DNA from: an uncultured bacterium
Lineage (GTDB): Bacteria; Bacillota; Clostridia; Oscillospirales; Oscillospiraceae
DNA length: 9,667 bases
Reading direction: 5' to 3'
NCBI GenBank assembly: GCA_949288405.1
Contig: CASEKM010000047.1
Coordinates: 1 to 9,667 of the forward strand
Within the stretch, counting starts at the first letter, position 1, and the number at the start of each line of letters is the position of its first letter. Position numbers and translations under genes: made by a program. The notes below the pieces were generated by a model, which worked only from the letters and a program-made list of their open reading frames with translations, searched no databases and was not told the origin of the DNA. This document shows positions 1 to 6,221 of the stretch, piece after piece.

Positions 1-119
1 CAGCCTCCGGGCCGGATGGAGACCTCCAGCAGCGGCAGGCCATACCGCTCGCTCCGCCGGGGACGCCCCGTCCCGTCCCGCTCATATGTGACCGCTCCCA
101 GCACCCCGCATCCCCCCAT
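1..119 (-). CDS. Possible N-terminal fragment of an unrecognised protein, running off the left edge
   Basis: An ATG at 119 opens a minus-strand frame of 39 codons with no stop before the window ends. An in-frame TAA lies three codons upstream of the ATG, so the start must be here or inside, for example a GTG at codon 6. The peptide begins MGGCGVLGAV and ends near LPLLEVSIRPGG. The ATG has only a weak, distant AGAGG upstream, and the GTG has a G-run before it. The frame follows the rnf terminator on the same strand, so it would be the first gene of the next unit. I recognise no family. In GC-rich DNA a 39-codon open frame can occur by chance, so this is tentative. Confidence 0.3.
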   Translation of the reverse strand, partial: MGGCGVLGAVTYERDGTGRPRRSERYGLPLLEVSIRPGG

Positions 120-197
120 GTGGGCAGTTTATGCCTCTGTCCAGGGCCGCATGCCAGGCAGTTCTCCGCCCCGCGCCCGGGTACAGGGGAACATACG

Positions 198-231
198 AAA
201 AGCGCCCGGACCCATTGACAGGTCCGGGCGC
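198..231 (-). terminator. Rho-independent terminator after rnfB
   Basis: A perfect 11-bp inverted repeat (202-212 paired with 221-231, GC-rich, 8-nt loop) is followed on the minus strand by TTTT (complement of 198-201). It lies about 20 bases after the rnfB stop and ends the rnf transcript. The U-tract is short, but the stem is strong. On the plus strand no T-run follows the stem, so it reads in one direction only. Confidence 0.85.
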
Positions 232-250
232 ATATTCCGGCGAAAATCGA

Positions 251-1051
251 TCACATCGCGGCGGGCACGTGAATGACGCCCACAGGGCACTCCTTCACGC
301 ACAGCTGACAGCCCACGCACAGGGACTGGTCGATGTAGGCCACGTTGTTCTCCACGGTGATGGCCTGCTTGGGGCAGGCCTTGGCGCACTTCATGCAGCC
401 GATGCACCCGGCGGTGCAGGCCTTCCGGGTCTGGGCGCCCTTGTCCTTGTTCTGGCACAGGACCACGGGCTTGCGCTTGTGCTCGGGCACCACTTCGATC
501 ACGTGGTTGGGGCACACAGCGGCGCAGGCACCGCAGCCGGTGCACTTCTCCCGGTCCACCTTGGCGATGCCGTCCACGATGTGGATGGCGTCGAAGGCGC
601 AGGCCCGGGTACAGTCGCCGTAGCCCAGGCAGCCGTACTGGCAGGCGCCGTCGCCGTTGTACAGGCCCTTGACGGCCTGGCAGCTGGAGATGCCCTCGAA
701 GGTGTAGCGCTTGGAGGTCTTCTCACAGGTGCCGGAGCAGGCCACCACGGCCTTCATGGGCACCATCTCGCCGGCCTCCACGCCCATGATCTGGGCGATG
801 GCCGCGGCGCACTTGGCGCCGCCGGGGACGCACTTGTTGATGTCATTGCCGTCTTCCACGATGCTCTTGGCGTAGTCGGCGCAGCCGGCACAGCCGCAGG
901 CGCCGCAGTTGGCCCCGGCCAGCACGCCGGTGATCTGCTCCACCCGCTCGTCCACGGGGACATACATGACGATGGAGGCGGCCACCAGGATCACCGCGCC
1001 GATGAGGCCGATCACGGTGACCAGGATGATTGCCATTAAAATTGGACTCAT
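251..1051 (-). CDS. rnfB: RnfB, polyferredoxin subunit of the Rnf ferredoxin:NAD+ oxidoreductase
   Basis: RnfB is the likely entry point for electrons from reduced ferredoxin. The 266-aa product starts with one membrane segment (about residues 6-28). A 4Fe-4S domain follows, with C49, C52, C57 and C74 as expected ligands. A middle cysteine-rich stretch (C105, C109, C124, C137, C141, C147, C151) comes next. Three ferredoxin-type CxxCxxCxxxC motifs follow: C170-C180, C216-C226 and C245-C255. I count 27 cysteines, enough for about six clusters, as proposed for acetogen RnfB. The exact ligand assignment in the middle region is inferred. The start ATG is preceded by GGAGGGGGAG. The gene follows rnfA by 20 bases, is last in the operon, and is followed directly by the terminator. 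Length and layout are normal for clostridial RnfB. Confidence 0.96.
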   Translation of the reverse strand: MSPILMAIILVTVIGLIGAVILVAASIVMYVPVDERVEQITGVLAGANCGACGCAGCADYAKSIVEDGNDINKCVPGGAKCAAAIAQIMGVEAGEMVPMKAVVACSGTCEKTSKRYTFEGISSCQAVKGLYNGDGACQYGCLGYGDCTRACAFDAIHIVDGIAKVDREKCTGCGACAAVCPNHVIEVVPEHKRKPVVLCQNKDKGAQTRKACTAGCIGCMKCAKACPKQAITVENNVAYIDQSLCVGCQLCVKECPVGVIHVPAAM

Positions 1052-1071
1052 TTCTTACTCCCCCTCCTATC

Positions 1072-1683
1072 TCACGCGCCGAAGATGGACTCGATGATGC
1101 CGCCGAAGCCCATGAAGGACAGCGCGGTGATCGAGGCGGCTACCAGAGTGATGGGCAGGCCCTCAAAGCACTTGGGGGTCATGGCGGCCTCCACCTTGCG
1201 GCGGACGCCGGAGAACAGGACCATGGCCAGCAGGAAGCCCAGACCGGCGCCGGCGGCGCAGACGATGGACTCCAGGAAGTCATAGCCGTTGTCGATGTTC
1301 AGGATGGTCACGCCCAGGATGGTGCAGTTGGTGGTGATCAGAGGCAGATACACGCCCAGGGACTTGTACAGGGCGGGGATGTACTTCTTCAGGATGCTCT
1401 CCAGCAGCTGGACCAGGATGGCGATGATCAGGATGAAGACGATGGTCTGCAGGTAGCCCAGGTCCCAGGCGCTGCTGGCAGGAGTCAGCAGGAACATCTG
1501 GATGGGCCAGGTGGCCGCGGTGGCCAGCACCATGACGAAGGTCACGGCCAGGGACATGCCCACGGCGCTGTCCAGCTTCTTGGACACGCCCAGGAAGGGG
1601 CAGATACCCAGGAACTGGACCAGCACGTAGTTGTTGACCAGGATCATGGTGAAGAAAATGCTGGCAAGATGCATAGCGCTCAT
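1072..1683 (-). CDS. rnfA: RnfA, membrane subunit of the Rnf complex
   Basis: The 203-aa, very hydrophobic protein fits the six-helix RnfA/NqrE family. It is the paralogue and partner of RnfE in the membrane core. The family signatures LGICPFLGV (C28) and YLPLITTNC (C120) are present. In solved Rnf/Nqr structures the two equivalent cysteines of each paralogue hold an intramembrane iron-sulfur cluster that passes electrons across the membrane, and this coupling is tied to Na+ or H+ movement. Which ion is used here cannot be read from the sequence. The ATG overlaps the rnfE stop as TAATG, and a GGAGG lies about 10 bases upstream within the end of rnfE, so translation is probably coupled. Confidence 0.96.
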   Translation of the reverse strand: MSAMHLASIFFTMILVNNYVLVQFLGICPFLGVSKKLDSAVGMSLAVTFVMVLATAATWPIQMFLLTPASSAWDLGYLQTIVFILIIAILVQLLESILKKYIPALYKSLGVYLPLITTNCTILGVTILNIDNGYDFLESIVCAAGAGLGFLLAMVLFSGVRRKVEAAMTPKCFEGLPITLVAASITALSFMGFGGIIESIFGA

Positions 1684-2375
1684 TACGCATTCCCTCCTTC
1701 CACAGCCTCAGCAGGCGCAGCGGCCTTCTCCTTCTTGGGACGGGTGGTCAGCCAGGTGGCCGCCGCCATCATCACGCCGAAGACAAAGAAGCCGCCGGGG
1801 GCGCTGGTCATAATGGTGAAGGGGTCGATGCTCTCAGGCAGAACCTGAATGGCAAAGCCCTCGGGCAGGAAGGGGAAGATGCCGTCCAGCCCGGACATCC
1901 AGGTGCCGGAGCCCAGGATCTCGCGGATGGTGCCCATGATGGTCAGGGTGAAGGTAAAGCCGATGCCCATGCCGATGCCGTCCAGAGCGGAGTCCACGAT
2001 GCCGTTCTTGGAGGCGAACATCTCGGCGCGGCCCAGGATGATACAGTTCACCACGATCAGGGGCAGGTACACGCCCAGAGAGGTGTCCAGGGCGGGCACG
2101 AAGGCCTTGACCAGCATCTGCACCACCGACACGAAGCCGGCGATGACGGTGATGTAGCAGGGGATGCGCACCTGCTCGGGGATGATCTTCCGCAGGGCGG
2201 AGATTACCACGTTGGAGCACAGGAGCACGAAGGTGGCCGCCAGGCCCATGCCGATGCCGTTGGAGGCCATGGTCGAAGTGGCCAGGGTGGGACAGGTGCC
2301 CAGGACCAGCCGCAGGACCGGGTTCTCATTCAGAAAACCGTTGGTCAGGATTTTCAACTTGCTTGTCTTACTCAT
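1683..2375 (-). CDS. rnfE: RnfE, membrane subunit of the Rnf complex
   Basis: The 230-aa, multi-helix membrane protein is homologous to RnfA. The family signatures are visible: NPVLRLVLGTCPTLA near residues 18-32 (C28) and YLPLIVVNCIILGRAE near residues 103-118 (C111). The two cysteines are the expected RnfE half of the iron-sulfur site shared with RnfA. The C-terminal 20 residues or so are a charged and Ala-rich tail (KKEKAAAPAEAVEGGNA) that looks flexible and cytoplasmic. The ATG is preceded by a GGTGAG-type ribosome binding site and lies 16 bases after rnfG. The stop codon overlaps the start of rnfA. I see no frameshift or missing key residue. Confidence 0.96.
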   Translation of the reverse strand: MSKTSKLKILTNGFLNENPVLRLVLGTCPTLATSTMASNGIGMGLAATFVLLCSNVVISALRKIIPEQVRIPCYITVIAGFVSVVQMLVKAFVPALDTSLGVYLPLIVVNCIILGRAEMFASKNGIVDSALDGIGMGIGFTFTLTIMGTIREILGSGTWMSGLDGIFPFLPEGFAIQVLPESIDPFTIMTSAPGGFFVFGVMMAAATWLTTRPKKEKAAAPAEAVEGGNA

Positions 2376-2391
2376 CTTCGCTCACCGCCTT

Positions 2392-2925
2392 TCAAGGAAT
2401 CTGGTTGTAGGCGTCAATGGCGGCGTTGACCGCATTGATCACCGCGGTGCTGGAGACGGTGGCGCTGGTGTAGGCGTCCACGTCCTGGTTGAGCACCAGG
2501 GGCTGAGCGGCGGACAGGCCGCTGTACTTGGCCAGATACTCGGGGTTGTCCACCACGTTGGAGCCGATGCCCTTGGTCTCGGCCTGCTCGGTGACGGTGA
2601 TGGCCTCGATGTTGCCCTCGGCGTTGATGCCCACCATGACCACCACGCTGCCGCCGTAGCCCTTGGCAGAGGCGGTGATGGCGGCGCCGGCGCCGTTGTC
2701 GGCGGTGTAGACGGCGGAGACGCCCTCCACCGCAATGCCCTCCACGGGGCTGAAGCTGTCGGCCTCGGGGAGCACTTCCGCACGGGCGGCGTTCTCCGCG
2801 GCGATGGTGGCCTCTTCAATGATCGGGGCGGTCACCTCGTTGGTGGCGGCCAGAGCCCCGGTGATGACGACGCAGATCAGGGAAAGCACCACAATGGGCT
2901 TCCAGATGCGATTCCAGTTATTCAT
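2392..2925 (-). CDS. rnfG: RnfG, covalent-FMN subunit of the Rnf complex
   Basis: The 177-aa product has one N-terminal membrane anchor (about residues 10-27) and an extracytoplasmic FMN-binding domain. FMN is joined by a phosphodiester bond to a threonine in an S/T-G/S-A-T motif. Here the motif is DAYTSATVSS, making T156 the likely attachment site, with Ser where many homologues have Gly. Attachment needs the flavin transferase ApbE, which is not encoded in this window. The segment MVGINAEGNIEAITVTEQAE is typical of FMN_bind domains. The ATG overlaps the rnfD stop by four bases (ATGA), with GGAGGG nine bases upstream. The protein is on the short side for RnfG but appears complete. Confidence 0.95.
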   Translation of the reverse strand: MNNWNRIWKPIVVLSLICVVITGALAATNEVTAPIIEEATIAAENAARAEVLPEADSFSPVEGIAVEGVSAVYTADNGAGAAITASAKGYGGSVVVMVGINAEGNIEAITVTEQAETKGIGSNVVDNPEYLAKYSGLSAAQPLVLNQDVDAYTSATVSSTAVINAVNAAIDAYNQIP

Positions 2926-3875
2926 TTCCCGGCACCCTCCTTGCTCTTCTTGACTTTGGCGATGCCCAGACGGTCCTGACGGGTGAGGACCTCGATGTAG
3001 GGAACGGTCAGGTTCATCAGCAGGATGGAGAAGGACACGCCCTCTGCCATGGTGCCCAGGAACCGGATGGCGCAGGTGATGATGCCCAGGCCCAGACCGA
3101 AGATCAGCTTACCCTTGGTGGTGGTGGGAGAGGTCACATAGTCGGTGGCCATGAAGAAGGCGCCCAGCAGCAGACCGCCGGAGAGCAGCTGATAGATGGG
3201 GTCCTGGCCGGCCACCAGGCTGAGCACCGCCACGGTGGCCAGATAGGTCACAGGGATGGTGGGACTGATGACCTTGGTGGCGATCAGGAAGATGCCGCCG
3301 ATGAGGATGGTGATGGCGCAGGTCTCGCCCAGCACGCCGCCGTGGGTGCCCAGGAGCAGGGCCTTATAGGCCTCGGAGCCCACCTCGCCGGACACGGCCA
3401 GGGGGGTGGCGGAGGCAAAGGCGTCGATGCCGCTCTCCGGGTGGGGGTAGCTGGACATGGCCCCGGCAAAGCCCATGGCCATGGCGATACGGCCCACGAT
3501 GGCGGGGTTGGCGAAGTTAAAGCCCAGGCCGCCGAAGAGCTGCTTCACCACCACGATGGCGATGAAGGCGCCCACAATGGCCATCCACCAGGGGAGGGTG
3601 GCGGGCAGGTTGAAGGCCAGCAGCATGCCGGTGACCACGGCGGAGAAATCACCGGTGGGGTTCTCCCGGTGCATCAGCTTGCAGTAGGCCCACTCAAAGA
3701 TCACGCAGGCCGCCACGGTGACGGCGGTGAGGATCAGGGCGTTGATGCCGAAAATGACGACCGCGGCCACCAGGGTGGGACACAGGGCCAGACACACCCG
3801 CTGCATGATCTTCTGGGTGGTGTCGGTGCTGGTGATATGGGGGGCGGCGGTTACGATCAGCTTGTTGTTGTCCAT
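2922..3875 (-). CDS. rnfD: RnfD, covalent-FMN membrane subunit of the Rnf complex
   Basis: The 317-aa polytopic membrane protein belongs to the RnfD/NqrB family. The flavinylation motif is DAFASATPLA. With the start used here, T157 is the predicted attachment site for FMN. Other family stretches are visible: NPTGDFSAVVTGMLLAFNLP near the second helix, FNFANPAIVGR, and FFMATDYVTSP near residue 245. Two starts are possible. GTG at 3878 is five bases from the GGAGGT, and ATG at 3875 is eight bases from it. I prefer the ATG for codon and spacing; the GTG would add one residue. The ATG makes a TGATG junction with rnfC. The stop overlaps rnfG. Confidence 0.95.
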   Translation of the reverse strand: MDNNKLIVTAAPHITSTDTTQKIMQRVCLALCPTLVAAVVIFGINALILTAVTVAACVIFEWAYCKLMHRENPTGDFSAVVTGMLLAFNLPATLPWWMAIVGAFIAIVVVKQLFGGLGFNFANPAIVGRIAMAMGFAGAMSSYPHPESGIDAFASATPLAVSGEVGSEAYKALLLGTHGGVLGETCAITILIGGIFLIATKVISPTIPVTYLATVAVLSLVAGQDPIYQLLSGGLLLGAFFMATDYVTSPTTTKGKLIFGLGLGIITCAIRFLGTMAEGVSFSILLMNLTVPYIEVLTRQDRLGIAKVKKSKEGAGK

Positions 3876-3889
3876 CACTTCTTACCTCC
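3873..3889 (-). promoter_or_regulatory. rnfD ribosome binding site with two adjacent starts inside the rnfC end
   Basis: The GGAGGT (complement of 3884-3889) is formed by the Gly-Gly codons at the very end of rnfC. Downstream come GTG (3876-3878) and then ATG (3873-3875), in the same frame and next to each other, with the rnfC TGA overlapping both. The arrangement implies that ribosomes finishing rnfC reinitiate on rnfD. Which of the two codons is used changes the protein by one residue only. Confidence 0.7.
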
Positions 3890-5185
3890 ATTCTTCATGA
3901 GGATCTTTGCCAGGGCAATGGAGGGGGCCAGAGGCCGCTTGGCGGGGCAGACGAAGGAGCAGGTGCCGCAGCTCATGCACAGGTCGGCGTTGAGCTCTTT
4001 CAGCAGATCCACATCGCCCTTCTCATAGGCCGCGACGATGTCCTTGGCCGCCAGACCCAGGGGGCAGGCGTTGACGCACCGGCCGCAGTGGATGCAGTTG
4101 GTCTTCTTGGGCAGGTGGGCCCACTTCTCAGAGAAGGCCAGCACGGCGTTGTTGTTCTTCAGAATGGGCTGGTCCAGGCTGGCCACGCAGGTGCCCATCA
4201 TGGGGCCGCCGTAGAGCACCTTGCCCGGCTGGGCGGTGAGGCCGCCGCAGAAGTCCAGCAGCTCCTGGATGGGGGTGCCGATGATGACCTCCACGTTCTT
4301 GGGCTCCTTGACGATGTCGCCGTCCACGGTGAGGCGCTTGGTGGTCAGGGGCATGCCGGTCTCCAGGTACTTGCCCACAAAGGCGGTGGAGGTGACGTTC
4401 ATCACGATCACGCCCACGTCGGAGGGCAGGCCGGGGAAGGGGACCTCCCGGCCGGTGCAGGTCTCGATGAGCACCTTCTCAGCGCCCTGGGGGTAGCGGC
4501 AAGGCAGGGTCTTCACCTCGATGCCGGCCACGTCGATGGCCGCCTGCATCTTGGCGATGGCGTCGGGCTTGTTGCCCTCGATGCCGATGATGCACTTGGG
4601 GATGTTCAGGTACTTCATCACGGCTTTGATGCCGCTGAAGATGAAGTGGGTGTCCTCCAGCATGCACCGGTGGTCCGAGGTGATGTAGGGCTCACACTCG
4701 GCGCCGTTGATGAGAAGGGTGTCGATCTCATCCAGGTTCTTGGGGGACAGCTTCACCGCCGTGGGGAAGCCGGCGCCGCCCAGACCCACCAGGCCGCTGG
4801 CCCGGATGGCATCGGTGAAGGACTTAAAATCAGTGACCTCCGGGGGGGCGATGGAGGGGTCCACCTTCTGCTCCCCGTCGGGGGTGATGACCACGGTGGT
4901 CTGGGTGGAGCCGTTGGAGCCCACCATGGTGGAGATCTCCGCCACGGTCCCGGACACGCCGGAGTGGATGTCGGAGGACACAAAGCCCCCCGCCTTGCCC
5001 ACCACAGTGCCTACGTACACCTGATCGCCCTTGGCCACCACAGGGGACGCCGGAGCGCCGATGTGCTGGTTCATGGAAAGGACGATCTTAGACGGAAGCG
5101 GCATGGCCACCGTCTCAAGGCCGGCGGTCCGCTTTTCGTGGGGGACGCCTGCGCCCTGCGCTGAGCGTTTGAGAAATTTGCTCAT
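3875..5185 (-). CDS. rnfC: RnfC, NADH-side flavin and iron-sulfur subunit of the Rnf complex
   Basis: RnfC is the peripheral cytoplasmic subunit where NAD+ is reduced or NADH oxidised. The 436-aa product has an N-terminal RnfC barrel domain (HSGVSGTVAEI near residues 74-84). A nucleotide/FMN-binding domain follows, with GLVGLGGAGFPTAVKL at 131-146 and LLINGAECEPYITSDHR at 157-173. An SLBB-like region lies around residues 285-330. Two 4Fe-4S motifs follow: C364, C367, C370, C374 and C403, C406, C409, C413. It has the two-motif, short-tailed form usual in Clostridia, without the long Ala/Lys tail of proteobacterial RnfC. A GGGAGG lies 11 bases before the ATG, slightly far. It is the first gene of the rnf operon, preceded by a leader of about 300 nt. 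Confidence 0.96.
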   Translation of the reverse strand: MSKFLKRSAQGAGVPHEKRTAGLETVAMPLPSKIVLSMNQHIGAPASPVVAKGDQVYVGTVVGKAGGFVSSDIHSGVSGTVAEISTMVGSNGSTQTTVVITPDGEQKVDPSIAPPEVTDFKSFTDAIRASGLVGLGGAGFPTAVKLSPKNLDEIDTLLINGAECEPYITSDHRCMLEDTHFIFSGIKAVMKYLNIPKCIIGIEGNKPDAIAKMQAAIDVAGIEVKTLPCRYPQGAEKVLIETCTGREVPFPGLPSDVGVIVMNVTSTAFVGKYLETGMPLTTKRLTVDGDIVKEPKNVEVIIGTPIQELLDFCGGLTAQPGKVLYGGPMMGTCVASLDQPILKNNNAVLAFSEKWAHLPKKTNCIHCGRCVNACPLGLAAKDIVAAYEKGDVDLLKELNADLCMSCGTCSFVCPAKRPLAPSIALAKILMKNGGKK

Positions 5186-5483
5186 TCGGATTTCAACCTC
5201 CCTATAACTGCAATCGCTGGGGAAAATAAAACTCTTATCTCTCCTGCCGGAGCGCCCTTTTCCGGGGACGCCGGCCCGGCACTCTCACAGCCCTCCCTAG
5301 ATCCGTTCCTACAACGTTTTTTGCCCACGGCGCGGCAAAGCCCGCCGCTCCTCCCCCGCATCTCAGAGGTCGGACCGCCGGTCTGCTCGCCAGGGGGCTC
5401 TGATGCGCCCCGCGGAGCGGACGCCCCGCCCCCGGGGTGCGCGGCCCTGGGCCGCGGACTGCCCCGGACCGGGGCAATCATTG
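5186..5483 (-). promoter_or_regulatory. Long GC-rich structured 5' leader of the rnf operon
   Basis: About 300 bases lie between the predicted transcription start (near 5483) and rnfC, and no convincing gene fills them. The region is rich in inverted repeats. The longest is an interrupted stem joining 5345-5351, 5357-5362 and 5365-5368 with 5414-5420, 5402-5407 and 5398-5401 (7+6+4 pairs). A small hairpin (5373-5383) sits in its loop. Near-palindromes also lie at 5440-5456 and 5461-5475. A hairpin at 5332-5348 shares bases with the long stem, so the two exclude each other. I could not match the region to FMN, cobalamin or other riboswitch classes that I know. That it forms a functional RNA structure is inference; GC-rich DNA forms stems easily. 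Confidence 0.5.
5345..5420 (-). repeat. Interrupted inverted repeat (candidate RNA stem) in the rnf leader
   Basis: The arms, read on the plus strand, are CCGCTCC (5345-5351), CGCATC (5357-5362) and AGAG (5365-5368). They pair with CTCT (5398-5401), GATGCG (5402-5407) and GGAGCGG (5414-5420). A 5-by-6 internal loop separates the outer and middle helices, and a 2-nt bulge separates the middle and inner ones. The 29-nt apical part contains its own hairpin (GACCG/CGGTC). All 17 pairs are Watson-Crick. The pairing is read directly from the sequence; folding and function are not shown. Confidence 0.55.
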
Positions 5484-5489
5484 GCTTTT

Positions 5490-5518
5490 ATCATACACCT
5501 TTTTTCATAAAATTGCAA
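5490..5518 (-). promoter_or_regulatory. Sigma-A type promoter of the rnf operon
   Basis: On the minus strand TTGCAA (complement of 5513-5518) and TATGAT (complement of 5490-5495) are separated by 17 bases, which is close to consensus and ideal in spacing. The sequence just upstream is A-rich, and an A7T4 tract lies at 5551-5561, which may help polymerase binding. Transcription should start near 5482-5484. It is the only AT-rich pocket between the coaD-block terminator and rnfC, which supports the rnf genes being their own unit. Confidence 0.75.
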
Positions 5519-5539
5519 TCGTTCTTTTCCCGGATTGCA
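5514..5539. promoter_or_regulatory. Inverted repeat TGCAATC-N12-GATTGCA overlapping the rnf -35 box (candidate operator)
   Basis: A 7-base inverted repeat with a 12-base spacer spans 26 bases and covers most of the -35 hexamer. The same core, GCAATC, occurs again at 5474-5479 next to the predicted transcription start and at 5210-5215 just before the rnfC ribosome binding site. The position over a promoter is what a transcription factor site would show. No known operator (for example the Rex site) matches, so the regulator is unknown. Confidence 0.4.
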
Positions 5540-5618
5540 TGGATTCCATCAAAAAAATTTTCCTCCCGCGCCGGCAAAATCCAGCTGTACAAGGGCTTCC
5601 CCGCTTAAAAGCACGCAG

Positions 5619-5656
5619 AAAAAGAGACGGCACGGGCTGATCCTCCGTGCCGTCTC
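5619..5656 (-). terminator. Rho-independent terminator after the coaD block
   Basis: A perfect 12-bp stem (5624-5635 with 5645-5656, 9-nt loop) is followed on the minus strand by TTTTT (complement of 5619-5623). It lies about 40 bases after the coiled-coil gene stop. It separates the uvrC-coaD block from the rnf promoter about 100 bases further on. No T-run follows on the plus strand. Confidence 0.9.
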
Positions 5657-5692
5657 CTGGAAAACGCATTCACATTTCTTCCGCGGGGCCCC

Positions 5693-6220
5693 TCAGTCCT
5701 CGTCCGCCGCCGCGTCATACATGGGGCGGGCGCCCGCGGCGGGCGCCTGTCCTCCCGCGGTGGAGCTGGCCGCCGCCCGGAACCGGGCCCGGGACTGCTT
5801 GATCTCGTTGTAGGCCTCGGCCACCGCCTCCTCGGTGCGGCGCAGGGCGTCCTCGCAGTACTCGTTGGCGGAACGCTTCAGCTCCCGGCTGCGGTCCTCC
5901 GCCTGCTGCATCAGCTCGTTGGCCCGCTGCTTGGCCTGGAGGAGGATGGTCTCCTCGGAGAGCATCTGCTTGGCCTTCTCCTCCGCCTGGCGGCGGATGG
6001 CCTCGGCCTCCCGCTTGGCGGAGGCGATCAGGTCCGCCCGGCTGGCCATCACTTTCTTGGCCTCGGACAGCTCCACCGGGAACTGGGCCCGGATGTCGTC
6101 GATCAGGTCCAGGGCGCGGTCCCGCTCGATCATGCACCGGTCGCTGGACAGGGGCACGTTCTTGGCCTCGTCCACCATATCAAATAACATATCCAGCAGC
6201 TCTTCCACTCCGCTTGCCAT
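5693..6220 (-). CDS. Coiled-coil protein of unknown function, DivIVA / ATP-synthase b-subunit-like
   Basis: The 175-aa soluble protein has a short hydrophobic-charged N-terminus (MASGVEELLDMLFDMVDEAK). A long charged helix follows, from about residue 50 to 150, rich in Ala, Glu, Arg and Gln, with heptad-like spacing. The tail is Ala/Gly-rich and probably disordered. Such proteins are often named ATPase or V-type ATPase subunit in clostridial genomes, but no nucleotide-binding motif is visible here. The resemblance to DivIVA or F-type b subunits comes from coiled-coil composition only. No membrane segment or signal peptide is seen. The ATG is one base after the coaD stop with GGAAGG six bases upstream, so it is co-translated with coaD. 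It is last in its operon. A structural or cell-division scaffold role is possible but unproven. Confidence 0.85.
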   Translation of the reverse strand: MASGVEELLDMLFDMVDEAKNVPLSSDRCMIERDRALDLIDDIRAQFPVELSEAKKVMASRADLIASAKREAEAIRRQAEEKAKQMLSEETILLQAKQRANELMQQAEDRSRELKRSANEYCEDALRRTEEAVAEAYNEIKQSRARFRAAASSTAGGQAPAAGARPMYDAAADED

Positions 6221-6221
6221 G

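Noticed and set aside
120..170. CATAAACT on the minus strand near 133, resembling a sporulation sigma E/K -10 element before the left-edge frame.
   Set aside because: No matching -35 element is clear, and transcription would begin almost at the ATG. One short degenerate match is not enough.
131..1039. A 302-codon plus-strand frame antisense to rnfB.
   Set aside because: It is a shadow frame rich in Gly, Ala, His and Val, it runs through the rnf terminator, and it has no recognisable domain.
4088..5164. A 358-codon plus-strand frame antisense to rnfC.
   Set aside because: It is rich in His, Gly, Leu, Ala and Asp, the usual composition of an antisense frame opposite a GC-rich gene. It has no family features, and rnfC on the other strand is certain.
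5182..5481. A 99-codon minus-strand frame filling the rnf leader, starting almost at the predicted transcription start and overlapping the rnfC start by ATGA.
   Set aside because: The product is Gly/Pro/Arg/Ser-rich with no recognisable domain, has no ribosome binding site (it would be leaderless), and its end uses codons unlike the neighbours (ATA, AGA, TTA). The open frame is explained by the GC-rich composition, although the ATGA overlap is a curious coincidence.
5186..5483. An FMN or cobalamin riboswitch in the rnf leader, attractive because RnfC, RnfD and RnfG use FMN.
   Set aside because: I could not find the conserved core segments of either class by eye. The leader may still be structured, but no known class is supported.
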